Source: Hymenopus coronatus
Taxonomy: Eukaryota; Arthropoda; Insecta; Mantodea; Hymenopodidae
NCBI GenBank assembly: GCA_030762935.1
Contig: CM060893.1
Location: forward strand, 13,792,397-13,856,396
Length of the DNA: 64,000 bases
Direction of reading: 5' to 3'
The translations under genes were made by a program, and so were the position numbers. The notes under the pieces are model-generated. The model was not told the origin of the DNA and made no database searches. It saw only the letters and a program-made list of their open reading frames with translations. Of the stretch, positions 1 through 11,609 are shown in pieces (the first letter of the stretch is position 1; the number at the start of each line of letters is the position of its first letter).

Positions 1-107
1 TCTTTTCTCAAACGTGAGGTCATCACCCGTTTCATTTCTCTTTTGTTTTTGCTCCTAACCGTGCAAAGCGAACCGAACCTTAATTGTTTCACCTAGATTT
101 TTGGTGT

Positions 108-173
108 TTAAAAGATTTGACTATCACTTTAGCCCAGTGTACTGCCTTATTTCCCTTCTGTTTAAAAGGAAAA
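108..173 (+). repeat. DR1 fragment, D-half piece
   Basis: Only the stretch around TTTGACTATCACTTTAGCCC survives, cut by the copy that starts at 174. Confidence 0.55.
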
Positions 174-972
174 TTTTACTTTCTCTATACGTACTATGTA
201 CATAATGTATAGAGAAGGTTTTGCATTGTACCCAAAAATTCGATACCGAGATTTCACCGGAAATACATATTTTGAGACCACCTGAATAAAAAAAAAGCAT
301 TTTTAGAAAAATACCAAACTTGGTATTTAAGTTCAGTATCTTCCAAGGAGGCGACACAAAGATTTTCAAGAAAATCCCACCACCCCCAACTACACTTCAT
401 ATGGAAAAATTTTCGAAAATTTTGATTTTCTAAAAAATGGCTCTATTAATTTTGATTAAAATATCGTGTAACAAAAATATATACTTGACAAATAATTTGT
501 ATATCTTGAATTTTCTTGGAATAGCCTCTGTATACTACTTTATTCTGGATGCATTTTACGGAATTTTAAGTAACTGGTTAACCGTAAGAGATAGACAAAA
601 ATTTACCATACCAAAAATGTAGAGCACCTAAAAACACACAATTTATGTTATATACATTGTTTTCGTGGAGTTGGTCGTTTTTTAGATATTCCTTGTTTTT
701 GTGTTCAGGGTCGAAAATCTTAACTTTTCTCATACAGGAATTTGTGAACTCATGTCCATACAAACAAAGGAACTTCAGTCACATAGCAACCAGCTTTTGA
801 CTGTCACTTCAACCTATGGATTACCTTTCTACTTACAAGGAAGAAAGTAATAAGACTATTTCTGGTAATTTTTCTAGATTAGCATGAAGTAAATAGAAGT
901 ATAAGCTTTTTAAGAATAATTTGTTTCAGGGATATAGAGATAGTTATATGATTGGAACACATCAGATTTTTT
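174..972 (+). repeat. DR1 copy, nearly full length
   Basis: H-end palindrome at 174-225; D end GGAACACATCAGATTTTTT at 954-972. The (CA)n segment and the CTCAAAAACG block are deleted. Confidence 0.88.
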
Positions 973-1526
973 CTTCTTTACTTTGAATCGTTTTGTTGTG
1001 TATTTCCTTGCGCAGAGCAGTGGGTTTTATTTCCTTTGTACTAACTTAAGGGTCTATTTGAAAGCATGCACAAGGAGCAACAGACTGAAGTATAAGCTTC
1101 ATTTAACTTGCAATTTGTTTAATATGAAATATTCTAATGCCTTGCAGATATTTGCTTTGCCTCTTTCCATTCCCTGTTAGATTTTATGATGCGAAAATCG
1201 GAGCTTTCCTTGGCGTTCACAAAATGTTCTTTCCTGCGTGTACAGTATTTTCCAAATCAATTTTCTTCTGCACCGGATATGAAAGAATCAAAGAAACATC
1301 CTGCAATAAATCTAAAGATTTGAATTTACTTACGGTCAGGAAGTGATAATAGTAAATGTTACTAAGGTTAAGACATGCTCGAAACGCTCTCTATGACTGC
1401 TCGGTATAGTATCTTGAAATAGACGTGAGCTGGTGTCGGCCGACAAGTTGCAAGCACGTAGCGAGCATCAGTATATCCAGCACCGTGATAACGTATCACT
1501 CCTTGGGTCGCATAGCGGCAATAAAC
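973..1526. other. Non-DR1 sequence, nothing recognised
   Basis: Unique-looking AT-rich sequence with a GC-richer patch near 1380-1510. Short open frames exist but none looks like a protein I know. Confidence 0.5.
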
Positions 1527-2390
1527 ATCTGATGTGTTACACTCACATGACTTTCTTCAGCTGTTCTACAAACTTCATACATAAGATTCTTCTTCTTTCT
1601 GCACCTTGCTAATCGATGTACTCATTAGCACAATGTTCTTATTACTTAGTTCCGTATAAGTAGGAAGAAAATAAGGGAATACACTAGGCTAAACCGATAG
1701 TCAAATGTTTTAAAAGCTGTCGTTATGCGATTGTCATTACAAATCGCTTCTTTTCTAGGCCTGGAGTAGAACAAAAGAAAAGTATAAGAACTTCACAACT
1801 GAAACTAATAACAATGAATACCTCGAAAACGGAAAGCTCCACGAGAAAAATGTACATGACATAACTTGTGTATTTTAATAAGACCTAAAGTTTTTGTATA
1901 GTAAGTTTTTGTCTATCTCTTACGGTTTACTAGTTATGCCAAATTAAGCAAAATGTATCCAGGATAAACAGGTCTCCAGAAGCTATTCTCAGAAAATTCA
2001 AGATATGCATTTTATTTTTTAGGTAAATATCTTTAATATATGATATTTTAATCAAAATCGTTACAGTCATTTTTGCGAAAATCAAAATGCTTCGAAAAAA
2101 GTTCCATGTAAAGGGTAGTTTGGGGTGAGGGGATTATTCTCAAAATCTTCGTGTCGCATCCCTGGAAGATACTAAACTTAAATACCAAGTTTGGTATTTT
2201 ACCGACTTTTCGTTTTTGAGTTATCGTGTTCATAGACACACTGACACACGGACCTTTTTCTGAAAATACTTTTTTTTTTATACAGGGGACCCTAAAACAT
2301 ATATTTCCGGTGAATTTTCGGTATCGAATTTTTGGGTATTGCACCTTCTCTATACACTGTGTACATTGTACATATAGAGAAAATAAAAAT
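1527..2390 (-). repeat. DR1 copy, subfamily B in the D half
   Basis: Starts ATCTGATGTGTTACACTCAC (B-type, TTACACT in place of TTCCATT), ends TAGAGAAAATAAAAA. Confidence 0.87.
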
Positions 2391-2429
2391 ATGTATTTTA
2401 AATGAAATATAGGGGTAATTTTTTTTTAA

Positions 2430-2690
2430 TTTCTCTACTTACAAAACATAAAAATGCTCTTTTCGGATTCAGAGGACCGAAAAATGTGAAATTCAAGTGA
2501 AATCTCACTATCGATATTTGGGTAGAATGCAACAACTCCTCTATTCAGAGGAATTAAACGTTTTCCAGATTTAGAGGACCTCAAAAAGTATACTGGCAGA
2601 GAAATCTCGGAATTTGAGCATTTGGGTGGAAAACATTATTTTCTCTAATTACTACACAAAGGTAGCAGAGAAAATAACAATATTTTTTTT
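2430..2690 (-). repeat. Two degenerate DR1 H-end pieces
   Basis: Around 2460-2545 and 2560-2680 the order 'ttcagaggacc - aaatctc - tttgggt - ttctcta' of the H half recurs twice with many substitutions, so these are old copies. Confidence 0.45.
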
Positions 2691-3246
2691 TCCTTTGATT
2701 TGGCTCGTAGATATTTTGAAAATGAGCAAGATTTATTTTTCTATTCTGATATGTAACATTTGAAGTCTTTTTAGGTGGCGTTTTTTGAGTGAGCTATTGG
2801 GTACATACCGACGCTATAGATATTCTTCAGAAGCGAACGCATCTAAAAGTTCATATTAGAAAAAAGAAAGCGAGCCGAATGCAAGCGTATTGTATTGAAT
2901 ATGAATGGTATAACAATAGGACATTAAATGCCTACATGACCTGGAACCCAACACGTGGATCAATAGGTACTAACAACATTCACGTTTTGTCGAGCCCACA
3001 AATAAGGAGTGATGGGCTGCAAGTCAAGCAGGCGTTGCCTAGCAACGTCCACTAAACCTTTCCTCTCCATTGAGAAATATGAGTAATATTTTCATCAAGA
3101 GCACGTCCGGGCCAGGGTTTTATAATGTGTTATGTTTAACGTTCACCGGTATTTCAGTGGCTTCGTCCGTTACCTAGATGTACAGTCACAACAAAAATGC
3201 TAAAACATCTGCTATGTCACTATCATTTACTTTCATACCTGCTCTA
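2691..3246. other. Non-DR1 sequence, nothing recognised
   Basis: Contains an 88-codon open frame (2789-3055) with no recognisable domain and no splice or promoter support. Confidence 0.45.
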
Positions 3247-3823
3247 CAAAATATTAAAATCTGATGTGTTCCATTCACATGACTTTCTCTACATGTCAAA
3301 TAGGATTATTACTTGCTTCTATGTAGGGAGTAGCATATGCTAAAGTATTAGTCAAAAGCTGGTTGCTATGTGACTGAAGTTCCTTTATTTCTATGGACAG
3401 AAGTTGAAAAAAGTATAAGTTTTAAAAGTTAAAACTAATAACAAGGAATATCTAAAAAGCGATCCACTCCACGAAAAAATGTATATAACATAAGTTGTGT
3501 GTTTTAAGATGCTCTACATTTTCTGTTAAGTAAGTTTTTGTCTATCTCTCACGGTTTTCCAGTTATACAAAATTCCGTAAAATTCATCCAGAATAAAGTA
3601 GTCTTCAGAGGCTATTCCCAGAAAATTCAAGATATACATTTTATTTATCAGGTAAATATATTTGTTACACGATATTTTAATCAAAATGGTTACAGCCATT
3701 TTTGAGAAAATAATTTTTTTTGTTGAAAAAATTTCCATGTTAAGGGCACGAGTGGCGTCCTTGGAAGATACCAAACTTAAATACCAAGTTTGATATTTAA
3801 CGGACGTTTATGAGCTATGCTGT

Positions 3824-3857
<34 letters not shown>

Positions 3858-3984
3858 GCGCGCGCACGCATACACGGACCTTATTCCAAAAATGTTTTTT
3901 TTGGATTCAGGGGGACCCAAGACATGTATTTCCGGAGAAATCTCGGTATCGGATTTTTGGGTGGAATACAATACCTTCTCTCGA
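3247..3984 (-). repeat. DR1 copy lacking the H-end palindrome
   Basis: D end AAAATCTGATGTGTTCCATT at 3247; stops at 3984, where an inverted D-half fragment follows. Carries an expanded CA/CG tract. Confidence 0.88.
3825..3867 (+). repeat. (CA)n(CG)n microsatellite inside a DR1 copy
   Basis: About 15 CA units followed by CG units, at the position where other DR1 copies have a short ACACAC stretch. Confidence 0.95.
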
Positions 3985-3989
3985 GGGGG

Positions 3990-4140
3990 AGGAGATTCTC
4001 GATTAGTATGAAGTAAATAGAAGCATAGGTTTTTAAACAATAATTTGTTGCAGAGATTTAGAGAAAGTCATATGAATGGAACAATTCAGATTTGTTATTC
4101 AGGGTGTCTCAAAATATGTATTTCTAGTGAAATTTTGATA
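3990..4140 (+). repeat. DR1 D-end fragment joined to an inverted H-half fragment
   Basis: 3990-4092 is a + D end (TTCAGATTTGTT); 4093-4140 is a minus piece that begins exactly at TTCAGGG, beside the internal T-run. The junction fits insertion into that run. Confidence 0.65.
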
Positions 4141-4149
4141 TCAGAAGCA

Positions 4150-4877
4150 GATCCTTGTAAGCAGAAGCGAAATATGGGTGTACCATAGGTTAAAGTGAAA
4201 GTCAAAAGCTGGTTGCTATGTGACTGATGTTCCTTTGTTTGTATGGACAGGAGTAGACAAATTCCTGTATGAGAAAAGTATATTTTTTAAAGCTGAAACC
4301 AAAAGCAAGGAATATCTGAAAAACGATCAACTCCACGAAAAAAATGTATATGACTTAAATTTTGTGTTTTAGGGTGCTCTACATTTTCTGTGTGGTAAGT
4401 TTTTCTCCATCTCTTACGGTTTAGCAGTTATGCAAAATTCCGTAAAATTCATCCAGAATAAAGTAATCTTCAGAGGCTATTCTCAGAAAATTCAAGATAT
4501 ACATTTTATTTGGCAAGTAAATATCTTAAATATAAGGGATTTTAATGAAAATCGTTAGAGCCATTTTTAAGAAAATCAAACTTTTCTAAGTTATTTCCAT
4601 GTAAAGGGTAGTTGGGGTTGGGTGGATTTTCTTGAAAGTCTTCGTGTCGCATCCTTGGAAGATACCAAACTTAAACACCAAGTTTGGTTTTTAACGGTCG
4701 TTTCGTTTTTGAGCTATGCTGCCCACAGACACACACTCGGACCTTTTTCTGAAAATACTTTTTTTGGAATCAGGGGACATATATTTCCGGTGAAATCTCG
4801 GTATCGAATTTTTTGGTGGAGTGCAGTACATTCTCTATACACTATGCACATAGTACGTATAGAGAAAGTAAAAATAT
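4150..4877 (-). repeat. DR1 copy, D end truncated
   Basis: Begins in the middle of the D half (CCTTGTAAGCAGAAGCG) and runs to a full H end (TAGAGAAAGTAAAAA). Confidence 0.87.
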
Positions 4878-5209
4878 CAAAGAAATACTGAAAACATAAT
4901 TTTAACGTACCTTAAAGATGCTTGATGTTATCACGAAATCCAGTTTTCCATGCGCGTTTTATAATAAATGAAAGAAAATGTTTTGAAACCCTAAAGCACA
5001 CGAATAAGGTATATACTTTTCACTATGCACAAGACACCTGCCATATTTATTTATCTCTTACGATTTATTAGACATCTGAGGAGGTGCTTATGTCTCATCC
5101 CTTGACACCCGACAGTCACTTGTCGCACTACTGTGCGCCACCTGAGGGCGACACTGGTCGTCACCTCACCTCGAGAACTGGACACGAGGCGGTCAAATGT
5201 CGAGCGTCT
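4878..5209 (+). other. Region upstream of exon 1; possible promoter and 5' UTR
   Basis: Non-repeat. AT-rich up to 5070, then GC-richer from 5072 (CGCCACCTGAGGGCGACA). No clear TATA box or initiator; the transcription start cannot be placed by eye. Confidence 0.4.
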
Positions 5210-5305
5210 ATGATGAACGGTACGGAAGGGAAGTCTTTGTCATTCCTCAACTATAAAGAACTGCAGAATGTGGCAATGATATTCAATCTGCCAGCAAACC
5301 TGAAG
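5210..5305 (+). CDS. Exon 1: start and NuSAP-like motif, first half
   Basis: Codes residues 1-32 and ends in phase 0 at a good donor (AAG|gtaagc). Tandem ATGs lie at 5210 and 5213; the second has A at -3 and is the better start context. The open frame extends back to 5072, right after an in-frame TAG that also forms a possible acceptor (atttattag), so 5072-5209 is either 5' UTR or extra coding sequence. SFLNYKELQNVA...LPANLK matches the pattern L-x-Y-x-x-LQ-x-A...AN-L of the NuSAP N-terminus, a DNA/microtubule-linked protein in animals. Confidence 0.6.
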
Positions 5306-8300
5306 GTAAGCCGTTCACTTTGGATTCGTGCCTGAAGCCAAGGCGTATAATGGGCCAGGTATGTAGCTTCGAATTGGGACACAGATTAACTCAACCTGTT
5401 GAACTTTTAAATCACCATTCACACCGTACATTCTATTAATTTTAATTATTTATATAAGGGTATAGTAAAACGTACACTTCATGTATACTACAAAAAAATA
5501 TGATGTGTTCCATTCACATGACTTTATCTCTCTGTAACAAATTATTTTTAATAAGCTTATCTTTTATTTATTTCATGTTAAACGAGGAAAATTAGCAGAA
5601 ATAGTCTTATTCCTTACTTTATTGTAAATACAAGCGAAATAAGGGAGTACCATAGGTTAAACTGAAAGCCAAAAGCTGGTTGCTATGTGACTCATATTCC
5701 TTTGTATGGACAGGAGTTGATAAATTCCTGGATGAGAAAAGTATAAGTTTTTCAAAGCTGAAACCAAGAAAAAGGAATATCTCAAAAGCGACCAACTCCA
5801 CGAAAAAAATGTATATAACATAAATGGTGTGTTTTAATGTGCTCAACATTTTTTGTGTGTTAAGTTTTTGTCCATCTCTTACGGTTTAGTAGTTATGCAA
5901 AATTCATCCAGAATAAAGTAGTCTTCAGAGGCTATTCCCAGAAAATTCATGATATAAATTTTATTTGTTAGGTAAATATCTTTAATATATGACATTTTAA
6001 TCAAAATCGTTAGAGCCATTTTTACGAAAATAAAAAATTTCGAAAAAAAGTTCCATGTAAAGGGTAGTTTGGGGGTGGGGGGATTATTCTTAAAATCTTC
6101 ATGTCGCATCCCTGAAAGATACTAAACTTAAATACGAAGTTTTGGTATTTTAGCTATTTTTCGTTTTTGAGTTATCGTGTTCACAGACACACACACACGC
6201 GGACCTTTTTCTGAAAATGTTTTTTTTGGATACAGGGGGTCCTAAAGTATGTATTTCCGGTGAAATCTCGGTATCGAATCTTTGGGTGGAATACAATACT
6301 TCTCTATCCCTATGTACATTCTACATATGGGGCTAGAGAAAGTAAAAACAAAAATGAATCTTTATTTCATATTTTAACTTTTTTGGCAGCTCCCAATTCT
6401 TTAAATAATGAAAATTCCTTGTCAAATAAATCCTTCGACCTGCCGGGTAACAAACTAAGTACAGATTCTTTAGCAAAGTCTAAAACTTCTTTGGGAATAT
6501 AAATTTTCATTCGTTTATTGATTTATTTGGTGCAGTTTAAACAACCAGAATTGAAACTGTTTATTCCGGCGTGGTTACGCAGCAACGAACAGACAAAACA
6601 CTATCTACAGCACGAATAAAATTCAATTTCTCGTAATTACGACTCTAATAATGATAAATATAAGAGTATTTCAGTTGATGTTAACATAGAACAAAACGTA
6701 TATTACACGTGACTTATTAGACTATTATATGCGCATGAGAAATTAGAATACTCACACGTGTACTAAACATTCCACTCACTATTTAAGCTACTTATAATAT
6801 ACATATGCAGTTTTTACTCAAGTTATGTTGCTAAAGTGATTTAATAATTTCTGAGGCCTATTTTTACTTTCTCTACACGTACCTTGTACATAACTGCGTT
6901 CTAACCAAAACTCGATACTCAGATTTCGCGGAAATACACGTTTTAGGCTCATATATACCAGCATTTTTAGAAAAAGGCCCTTGTGTGTGTCTGTGAACAC
7001 GATAACTCAAAAATCTGATGTGTTCCATTCACATAACTTTCTCTACATCTCTGCAACAAATTATTGTTAAAAATCTTATACCTCTATTTATTTCATGCTA
7101 ATCAGAAATAGCAGAAATAGTCTTATCATTGCTTCCTTGTAAGTAGAAGTGAAATAAGGGAGTGGCATAGATTAAATTTAAGTTGTGTGTATAACATAGA
7201 TTGTGTGTTTTAATGTGCTCTACATTTCTTGTGTGGTAAGTTTTTGTCCATCTCTTACCGTTTAGCAGTTATGCTAAATTCCGTAAAATTCATCCAGAAT
7301 AAAGTACTCTTCGGAGGCTATTCCCAGAAAATTCAAGATACACATTTTATTTGTTGGGTAAATATCTTTAATATAGGTACAATATTTTCATCAAAATTGT
7401 TTTAGCCATTTTTAATAAAATCAAAATTTTCGAAAAAAGTTCCATGTAAAGGGTAGTTTGAGGTGGGGAGATTTTTCTCAAAATCTTCGTGTCGCATCCC
7501 TGAAAGATACTAAATTTGAATACCAAGTTAGGTATTTTACCGAATTTTCGTTTTCGAGTTATCGTGTTCACAGATACACACGGCCCTTTTTGTAAAAATG
7601 CTTTTTTTTGGATACAGGGGACCCTAAAACATATATTTCCGATGAAATCTCGGTATCGAAGTTTTGAGTGGAGTGCAATACCTTCTCTATACACTATGTA
7701 CATAGTACGTGTAGAGAAAATAAAAATATGATGTGATCCATTCACATGACTTTCTCTACAACCCTGCAACAATTTATTCTTAAAAAGCTTATACTTCTAT
7801 TTTCTTTTTGCTCATCAGAAAAAAAAAAAATAGCAGAAATAGTCTTATTTCTTGCTTTATTGTAAGTAGAAGCGAAATAAGGGAGTACCATAGGTTAAGG
7901 TGATAGTCAAAAGCTGGTTGCTAACTGACTGAAGTTCCTTTTTTTGTATGGACACGAGATGACAAATTCTTGCATGAGGAAGATATGTTTTTTAACGGTG
8001 AAATAAAAAACCAGGAATAACTCAAAAACGATCTATTCCACGAGAAAAATGTTATATTTTATCGTGGTCAACATTTTTGTGAGATGAGTTTTTGTCCATC
8101 TCTTACGGTTTAGCAGTTATGAAAAATTCCGTAAAATTCATCCAGAATAAAGTAGTCTTCAGAGGCTATTCCCAGAAAATTCAAGGTATACATTTTTTTA
8201 TCAGTTAAATATCCTTAATATACGACATTTTAATCAAAATCGTTAGAACCATTTTTCAGAAAATCAAAATTTTCAAGAAAAGTTCCATCTAAAGGGTAGT

Positions 8301-11300
8301 TAAGGGTGGGAGGATTTCTCTTAGAATCTTCGTGTCGCATCCCTGGAAGATATTAAACTTAAATACCAAGTTTGGTATTTTACAGAGCTTTCGTTTTTGA
8401 GTTATCGTGTTCACAGACACACACAGGGACCTTTTTCTGAAAATGCCGTTTTTGGATACAGGGGACACTAAGACATATATTTCCAGTGAAATCTCGGTAT
8501 CGAAGTTTTGGTTGGAGTGCAATACCCTCTTTATACACTATGTACATAGTACGTATAGAGAAAGTAAAAATGAGTTGAAAATATTTCATGCCGTTGAAAT
8601 GTTAATGAGGTCTAAGACAAGGTCAAATGGGGCAACTCGGGCACGTGTTTAGTTTTATACTTCAAAGTTCACGGCGTTCGCTTTTACATCCACTTCTAAG
8701 AAAGTTTTAATTTTAAATGAACCCAAGGCTAATAGTAAGTCGCAAGTAACGAGACATACTTAAAGACCTGTGCCCTTTGCGTTATTATTATACATCTTTA
8801 AGAACTTCGCTTCTTCTTTCGCAATTTATCCTTCTCGTGTGGAGGGCTTCCAAATCAGAGGCAGGGTGGAGAAGACGGACCCTGGAACAGAGTAGTGTGG
8901 ATGGGTAAGTAGCCTAGGTATGCATGAAGATACCTTTTTACTTTCTCTTCACGTACTATATACATAGTGTATACAGAAAGTATTGTATTCCACCCAAAAA
9001 ATGGATACCGAGATTTCACCGGAAATATATGTATGTCCCCTATATCCAGAAAACGAAAAGTCTGTAAAATACCAAAGTTGGTATTTAAGTTTAGTATCTT
9101 TCAAGTATCCGACACGAATATTTTCAAGAAAATCCCCCCACCCCAAACTACCCTTTACATGGAACTTTTTTCGAAAATTTTGAATTTCTCAAAAATATTT
9201 CTAACGATTTTGATTAAAACTTCGTATATAAAATATATTTGCCTGAAAAATAAAATGTATATCTTGAATTTTCTGGGAATAACCTCTGGAGACTACTTTA
9301 TTCTGGATGAATTTTACGGAATTTTGCATAACTACTAAACCATAAGAGATGGACAAAAACTTACAACACAAAAAGCGTAGAGCACCTCAAAATACACAAT
9401 TTATGTTATATGCATTTTTTTCATGGAGTAGATTGTTTTTGAGATACTCCTTGTTTTTGGTTTCAGCTTTAAAAACCTACTTTTCTCATACAAAGGAACT
9501 TCAGTCACATAGCAACCAGCTTTTAACTATTACTTTAACCTATGGTACTCCCTTATTTCGCTTCTACTTACAAGGAAGGAAGTAATAGGAATATTTCTGC
9601 TGATTTTTTTTCTCGATTAGTATGAAGTAAATAGAAATATAAGTTTTTAATAATAATTTGTTGCAGAGATTTAGAGAAAAGTCATGTGAATGGATCACAT
9701 CAGATTTTTTTGAATACAGGGGATCCTAAAGCATATATTTCCGGTGAAATCGAATTTTTGGGTCGAGTGCAGTGCCTTCTCTATATACTATGTTAGTACG
9801 TGTAGAGAAAGTAAAATGTTGACTCTCGGTTTAGCCTTGTGTGCTTTATCTCCCTTCTACTTAAAAGGTAGCATTTCTGCTAATGTTTATCTTGATTATC
9901 ATAAAATAGAAGAATAGGCTTTTTAACAATAATTTATCGAGATGTAGAGAAAGTCATGTGAATGGAATACATCAGATTTTTTTTAACAAAATATGCAGTG
10001 GTAATGTCCCTTTACAACAAAGAAAAAGGTGAATAGATAAAATATCAGAATCAGAAGAGGTTTATAACTCGCTCTACCCCGGTGTGTGTGGCAGCACGGG
10101 CAGATGGTGCAGATGCTTCAGGCCAGGCACGACGGCGACGAGGACACAGTCAGGAAGATCCTGACCCAGTACAAGGAAGAAAGATGTCGACGTAAGATGT
10201 CGGGATCCGAGTGGCGACCTTCCAGCAGCAAGAGACGCAAGATGATGCAACCGGGAGTGCCTGAGGACAAACTGCAGGAGTACTGCAGCAGTGTGCTGAA
10301 CCAGGTGAGATCTTTCAGTTCCTTAGGCCTCGTGCAACAGGTGTCGACGTTATTCTAACATGTATGTGTGTGTCTAGATCCTGAAGGATCACTCCAAGAG
10401 CAAGTCTCGAACCCTGCCCCCGCTGCGGAGCAAGGCCGAACTGGAGTGTGCACCCACCATTGTCAAGTTGGTGAGTATACCTTATGCGTTGTGGCCAAGT
10501 CTTATAAGTAAACCCCCCAAATTGCAAATCCAGTCGAGAGTTTGCAACTAACCTTGCAAGGGAGTCTATTATCAGCCCTGCAAGGACAGACAGGTGTTCA
10601 CCTCAAAGAGCAATGACTAGCCTAACATTCCCTGTGGCTCAGTTGGTTAGGCGGTAGCTTTCAAATCCCAAGGTTTAAATGCGTCAGCCCCCTGTCATAG
10701 AATTACCAGAATTTAAAAGAACTCCTGCGGGAACGAAATTCCGGCACACCGGCGCCGCTAACATGATCCTGGCATTTGGCAGCGACACAAATAAACAAAA
10801 TATTTATTTATTACTTGCTCTATACACACTATGTACATAGTGTGTAGAAAAGGTATTGCACTCCACCCAAAAAATCGATACCGAGATTTCACCGGAAATA
10901 CATGTTTTGGGTTCCCCTAAATAAAAAAAGAGCATCTCTGCAAAAAAAGGTCCGTGTGTGTGTCTTGTGTCTGTGGACAGCATAACTCAAAAACGAAAAG
11001 ACCGTCAAAGACCAAACTTGGTATTTAAGTTTAGTATCTACCAGGGATGCAACACGAAGATTTTGAGAAAAACCCCCACCCCAAACTACACTTTATATGG
11101 AACTTTGTTCGAAAATATTGATTTTCTAAAAATGGCTCTAATGATTTTGATTAAAATATCGTATATTAAAGATATTTTCCTGACAAATAAAGTGTATATC
11201 TTGAATTTTCTGGGAATAGCCTCTGAAGACTACTTTATTCTAGATGAATTTTACGGAATTTTGCATAACTGCTAAACCGTAAGAGATGGACAAAAACGTA

Positions 11301-11555
11301 CCACACAAAAAATGTAGAGCACATTGAAATACACAATTTATGTTATGTACATTTTTTTTGTGGAGTTGATCGTTTTTAAGATATTCTTTGTTTCTAGTTT
11401 CAACTTAAACTTATACGTTTCTCATACAGGAATTTGTCAACTCGTGTCCATACAAACAAAGGAACTTCAGTCACATAGCAACCAGCTTTTGACTGTCACT
11501 TTATTCGCTTATTTCGCTTCTACTTCCAAGGAAGCAAGTAATAAGACTATTTGTG

Positions 11556-11609
<54 letters not shown>

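Noticed and set aside
174..972. DR1 as a solo LTR or a LINE fragment
   Set aside because: No TG...CA ends, no 4-6 bp host duplications other than A/T runs, no poly(A) tail and no reverse-transcriptase-like frame in any copy.
2789..3055. 88-codon open frame as a small gene
   Set aside because: No recognisable domain, splice signals or regulatory context; length is within chance for this window.
8880..8917. Exon-like segment in intron 1 ending GGATG|GGTAAGT
   Set aside because: The possible acceptors give 46 or 40 nt, neither a multiple of three, while exons 1 and 2 both meet in phase 0; it would break the frame.
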